NCBI GenBank assembly: GCA_035258565.1
Contig: DATFXF010000282.1
Coordinates: forward strand, 1 to 8,409
DNA from: DATFXF01 sp035258565
Lineage (GTDB): Bacteria; Acidobacteriota; Terriglobia; Acidiferrales; UBA7541
Direction of reading: 5' to 3'
DNA: 8,409 nucleotides
Part shown: piece by piece, positions 6,858 through 8,409 of the stretch
Layout of the letters: each line of letters starts with the position of its first letter
Numbering within the stretch: the stretch's first letter is position 1
Position numbers and translations under genes: made by a program
Notes under the pieces: model-generated
What the model saw: the letters and a program-made list of their open reading frames with translations, nothing else
The model's database searches: none
Told to the model about the DNA's origin: nothing

Positions 6858-6877
6858 TTTTGTTACCATCGAAGTAA

Positions 6878-7669
6878 ATGCGAACTCTCTTCATCGGCGA
6901 TATCTTCGGCCGGCCCGGACGAACCATAGTCCGCGACCACCTGAAGGAGTTGGTGCGCGTGCATCGCATTGATCTTGCCCTAGCCAATGGTGAAAATGCC
7001 GCCGCTGGCTTTGGAATCACACCTGCGCTCGCCGAAGAGTTATTCGACTTCGGCATCGACGTCCTTACCACCGGCAACCACATTTGGGACAAGCGCGAAA
7101 TCGTCGACTACTTCGCCTCGGTTGACGGCAATGCGCACGGGCCGGCGCGCCGTGTGCTGCGCCCGGCCAATTACGCTCCTGACCTACCCGGCCGCGGTGT
7201 GTATGAAGGCCGAAAAAAAGATGTGCCCTATGCCGTGATCAATCTTCAAGGCCGGGTCTTTATGGCCCCAAACGATGATCCGTTCCGCACTGCCGACCAC
7301 CTGATCGATCAGCTCAAGACCAAGGTCATTTTTGTGGACATGCACGCCGAGGCCACATCGGAAAAGATCGCGCTTGCCTGGTATCTCGACGGGCGGGTCA
7401 CGGGTGTAATCGGAACCCACACCCACGTTCCTACTGCCGACGAGCGCGTGCTCCCCAAAGGCACTGCTTACATAACCGATGTTGGCATGACTGGCCCCTA
7501 CGAGAGCGTGATCGGAGTGAACAAAGAACAGATCATCGGCCGTTTTCTGAGCAACATGCCGGTACGGTTCGAGCCTGCGACCGGCGATGTTCGTCTCAGC
7601 GCGGTAATCATTGAAAGTGACGACGTAACCGGGCGGGCCCTCTCCATTCAGAGAATCATGCTCAGCTAG
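6878..7669 (+). CDS. YmdB-type metallophosphoesterase (TIGR00282 family)
   Basis: This 263-residue cytoplasmic protein is nearly identical in length to Bacillus subtilis YmdB (264), a dinuclear-metal phosphodiesterase that hydrolyses 2',3'-cyclic nucleotides and affects biofilm and motility decisions. The metal-binding set is complete: GD at 7-8, GEN with Glu39/Asn40, TGNHIWD with Asn67/His68, VDMHAEATSEK with His156, and GTHTHVPTAD with His181/His183. The closing TDVGMTGPYESVIGV is also family-typical. The ATG gives the usual MRTLFIGDIFGRPGR opening. A weak GAAG (6871-6874) sits only three bases before it. In many Firmicutes the gene follows rny (RNase Y), but here it stands after a binding lipoprotein and converges on a DUF2520 gene. 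The family is certain. The in vivo substrate in this organism is inferred. Confidence 0.94.
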   Translation: MRTLFIGDIFGRPGRTIVRDHLKELVRVHRIDLALANGENAAAGFGITPALAEELFDFGIDVLTTGNHIWDKREIVDYFASVDGNAHGPARRVLRPANYAPDLPGRGVYEGRKKDVPYAVINLQGRVFMAPNDDPFRTADHLIDQLKTKVIFVDMHAEATSEKIALAWYLDGRVTGVIGTHTHVPTADERVLPKGTAYITDVGMTGPYESVIGVNKEQIIGRFLSNMPVRFEPATGDVRLSAVIIESDDVTGRALSIQRIMLS

Positions 7670-7680
7670 GACGGGGCCCA

Positions 7681-7788
7681 TCCCCTAACCACGTGGCACA
7701 GGCGGCTCGCCTGTGCAGCCGAGCGAAGTGAGGCCACAGGCCTAGCCGGCAACACACGGGAGCCGCCTGTGCCACGTGGGTTAGGGGA
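7681..7788. repeat. large inverted repeat filling the convergent gap
   Basis: The left arm 7681-7707 and right arm 7761-7788 are reverse complements apart from one bulged base (G7780). The inner 19 bp (7689-7707 with 7761-7779) and the outer 8 bp (7681-7688 with 7781-7788) match perfectly. The interval is 53 bases. A competing local hairpin pairs GCACAGGCG (7696-7704) with CGCCTGTGC (7708-7716) around a three-base loop. The interval carries a related AGGCCACAGGCCT palindrome-like stretch (7731-7743). It lies between the converging stops of ymdB and the DUF2520 gene, so it could stop transcription from both sides, but it lacks a T-run on either strand. A small non-coding dispersed repeat is equally plausible. 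Confidence 0.85.
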
Positions 7789-7797
7789 ATCTTCCGT

Positions 7798-8409
7798 CTA
7801 TGAGTTCGCCTCATCAAGCATCGCCTGCAACTTCTTGCGGTTTCGCGACGGCAGGTATTCAATTGCGGCCAGCGCTAACGCGATATAGCCATTCTTTGCG
7901 CCAGGCAGGCGGCTGAGCGCCTTAAGGTGAAGTCTCATCGTCTCTAGATCGCCGCGCACAATCGGGCCTGTAAAAGCCATCTCGGGCCCAAGCCGGACAT
8001 AATTCCAGAGCGCCTGCCGGATGATCGGCAGCATTCTGCGGCGCGCATTCGGCGGCGTGATTCCAGCAATGCCAGCGACCCGCTCCGCGCTCGCTAGTAA
8101 TGCCAGTAGCAACGGGCAGATCATCGTTGCAAAGGCATGATAAGCGGACTTAGCTTCTTTTTTCACCAGAACCGTTTCTCCGCCCAGATCGCGCACGATC
8201 CTACGAACAACCCGAACTGCCCGCGCATCCCCTTCCACCGCAAACATCACGGCCGATAGATCGGGGACCGAGCCACGCACAAATGTCATCAAGGGATGCA
8301 CGGAGGCCACGGCCGCACCTCGCTCGCGGAGCGCGGCGAGCGCATCGCTCGTCAGAACCCCGCTGGAATGAATCGCGACCCGGCTTTTCCAATCTCGATC
8401 AGAAAGCTC
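7798..8409 (-). CDS. Rossmann-like / DUF2520 domain protein (5' partial)
   Basis: The frame is open to the right edge, so the N-terminus is outside the window. The visible 203 residues begin ELSDRDWKSRVAIHSSG. Recognition rests on HSSGVLTSDALAALRERGAAV followed by ASVHPLMTF (the end of the Rossmann-like half), KSAYHAFATM at the entry to the all-helical DUF2520 half, and AFTGPIVRGD near 7950-7980. Full-length members are near 290 residues and start with a GxGxxG nucleotide-binding fold. Roughly 85-95 residues with that motif should lie to the right. The fold resembles NADP-dependent dehydrogenases related to ProC and F420-dependent reductases, but no reaction is established. In some Actinobacteria such genes sit beside pantothenate genes; none is visible here. 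The GTG at 8308-8310 falls inside a conserved motif and is not a real start. It converges on ymdB across the inverted repeat. Confidence 0.88.
   Translation of the reverse strand, partial: ELSDRDWKSRVAIHSSGVLTSDALAALRERGAAVASVHPLMTFVRGSVPDLSAVMFAVEGDARAVRVVRRIVRDLGGETVLVKKEAKSAYHAFATMICPLLLALLASAERVAGIAGITPPNARRRMLPIIRQALWNYVRLGPEMAFTGPIVRGDLETMRLHLKALSRLPGAKNGYIALALAAIEYLPSRNRKKLQAMLDEANS

Noticed and set aside
6825..6866. TTGAAA as a -35 element for ymdB
   Set aside because: No -10-like hexamer lies 16-18 bases downstream; that space is filled by the heptad repeats.

Overview
The window is GC-rich (around 60% by eye), densely coded chromosomal DNA. It carries six clear genes plus one recognised only as a family of unknown function. 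There are no tRNA or rRNA genes, no transposase, integrase or phage genes, and no gene-free stretch longer than about 150 bases. The mix of a MutS, NagZ/AnmK peptidoglycan recycling, a family-5 binding lipoprotein, a YmdB-type phosphoesterase and a DUF2520 protein suggests a diderm, probably soil-type bacterium. My best guess is Acidobacteriota (Terriglobia-like). This is inferred from gene style and family recognition, not from a marker-gene comparison.

Layout. Positions 1-2093 (+) hold the C-terminal four fifths of mutS, entering from the left edge. After a 109-base gap, nagZ (2203-3321) and anmK (3318-4487) follow on the same strand and overlap by four bases in a GTGA stop/start. A 108-base gap with inverted seven-base-periodic repeats separates them from a DUF1697 gene (4596-5144). 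This runs almost directly into a family-5 solute-binding lipoprotein gene (5204-6730, or from 5141), with a six-copy 7-bp tandem repeat at the junction. A 147-base gap with more seven-base-periodic sequence leads to a ymdB-like gene (6878-7669). A 128-base convergent gap, almost entirely filled by a large inverted repeat, separates it from a minus-strand DUF2520 gene (7798-8409) whose N-terminus lies beyond the right edge.

How the genes fit together. NagZ and AnmK are consecutive enzymes of cytoplasmic murein recycling: NagZ releases 1,6-anhydroMurNAc from muropeptides and AnmK phosphorylates it to MurNAc-6-phosphate. Their overlapping, Shine-Dalgarno-led junction shows that they are co-translated. 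The nearby peptide-type binding lipoprotein may capture peptides or muropeptides, but it has no permease or ATPase beside it here. MutS (mismatch repair), YmdB (phosphodiesterase) and the DUF2520 protein show no obvious functional tie to this pair.

I see no complete new gene system. The least explained material is non-coding: seven-base-periodic repeats at three gene junctions, two of them as opposed arms around an unrelated core, and the long inverted repeat at the convergent junction. The 7-bp tandem repeat at the start of the lipoprotein gene is the most testable, because a change of one unit would shift the frame of any translation beginning upstream of it.
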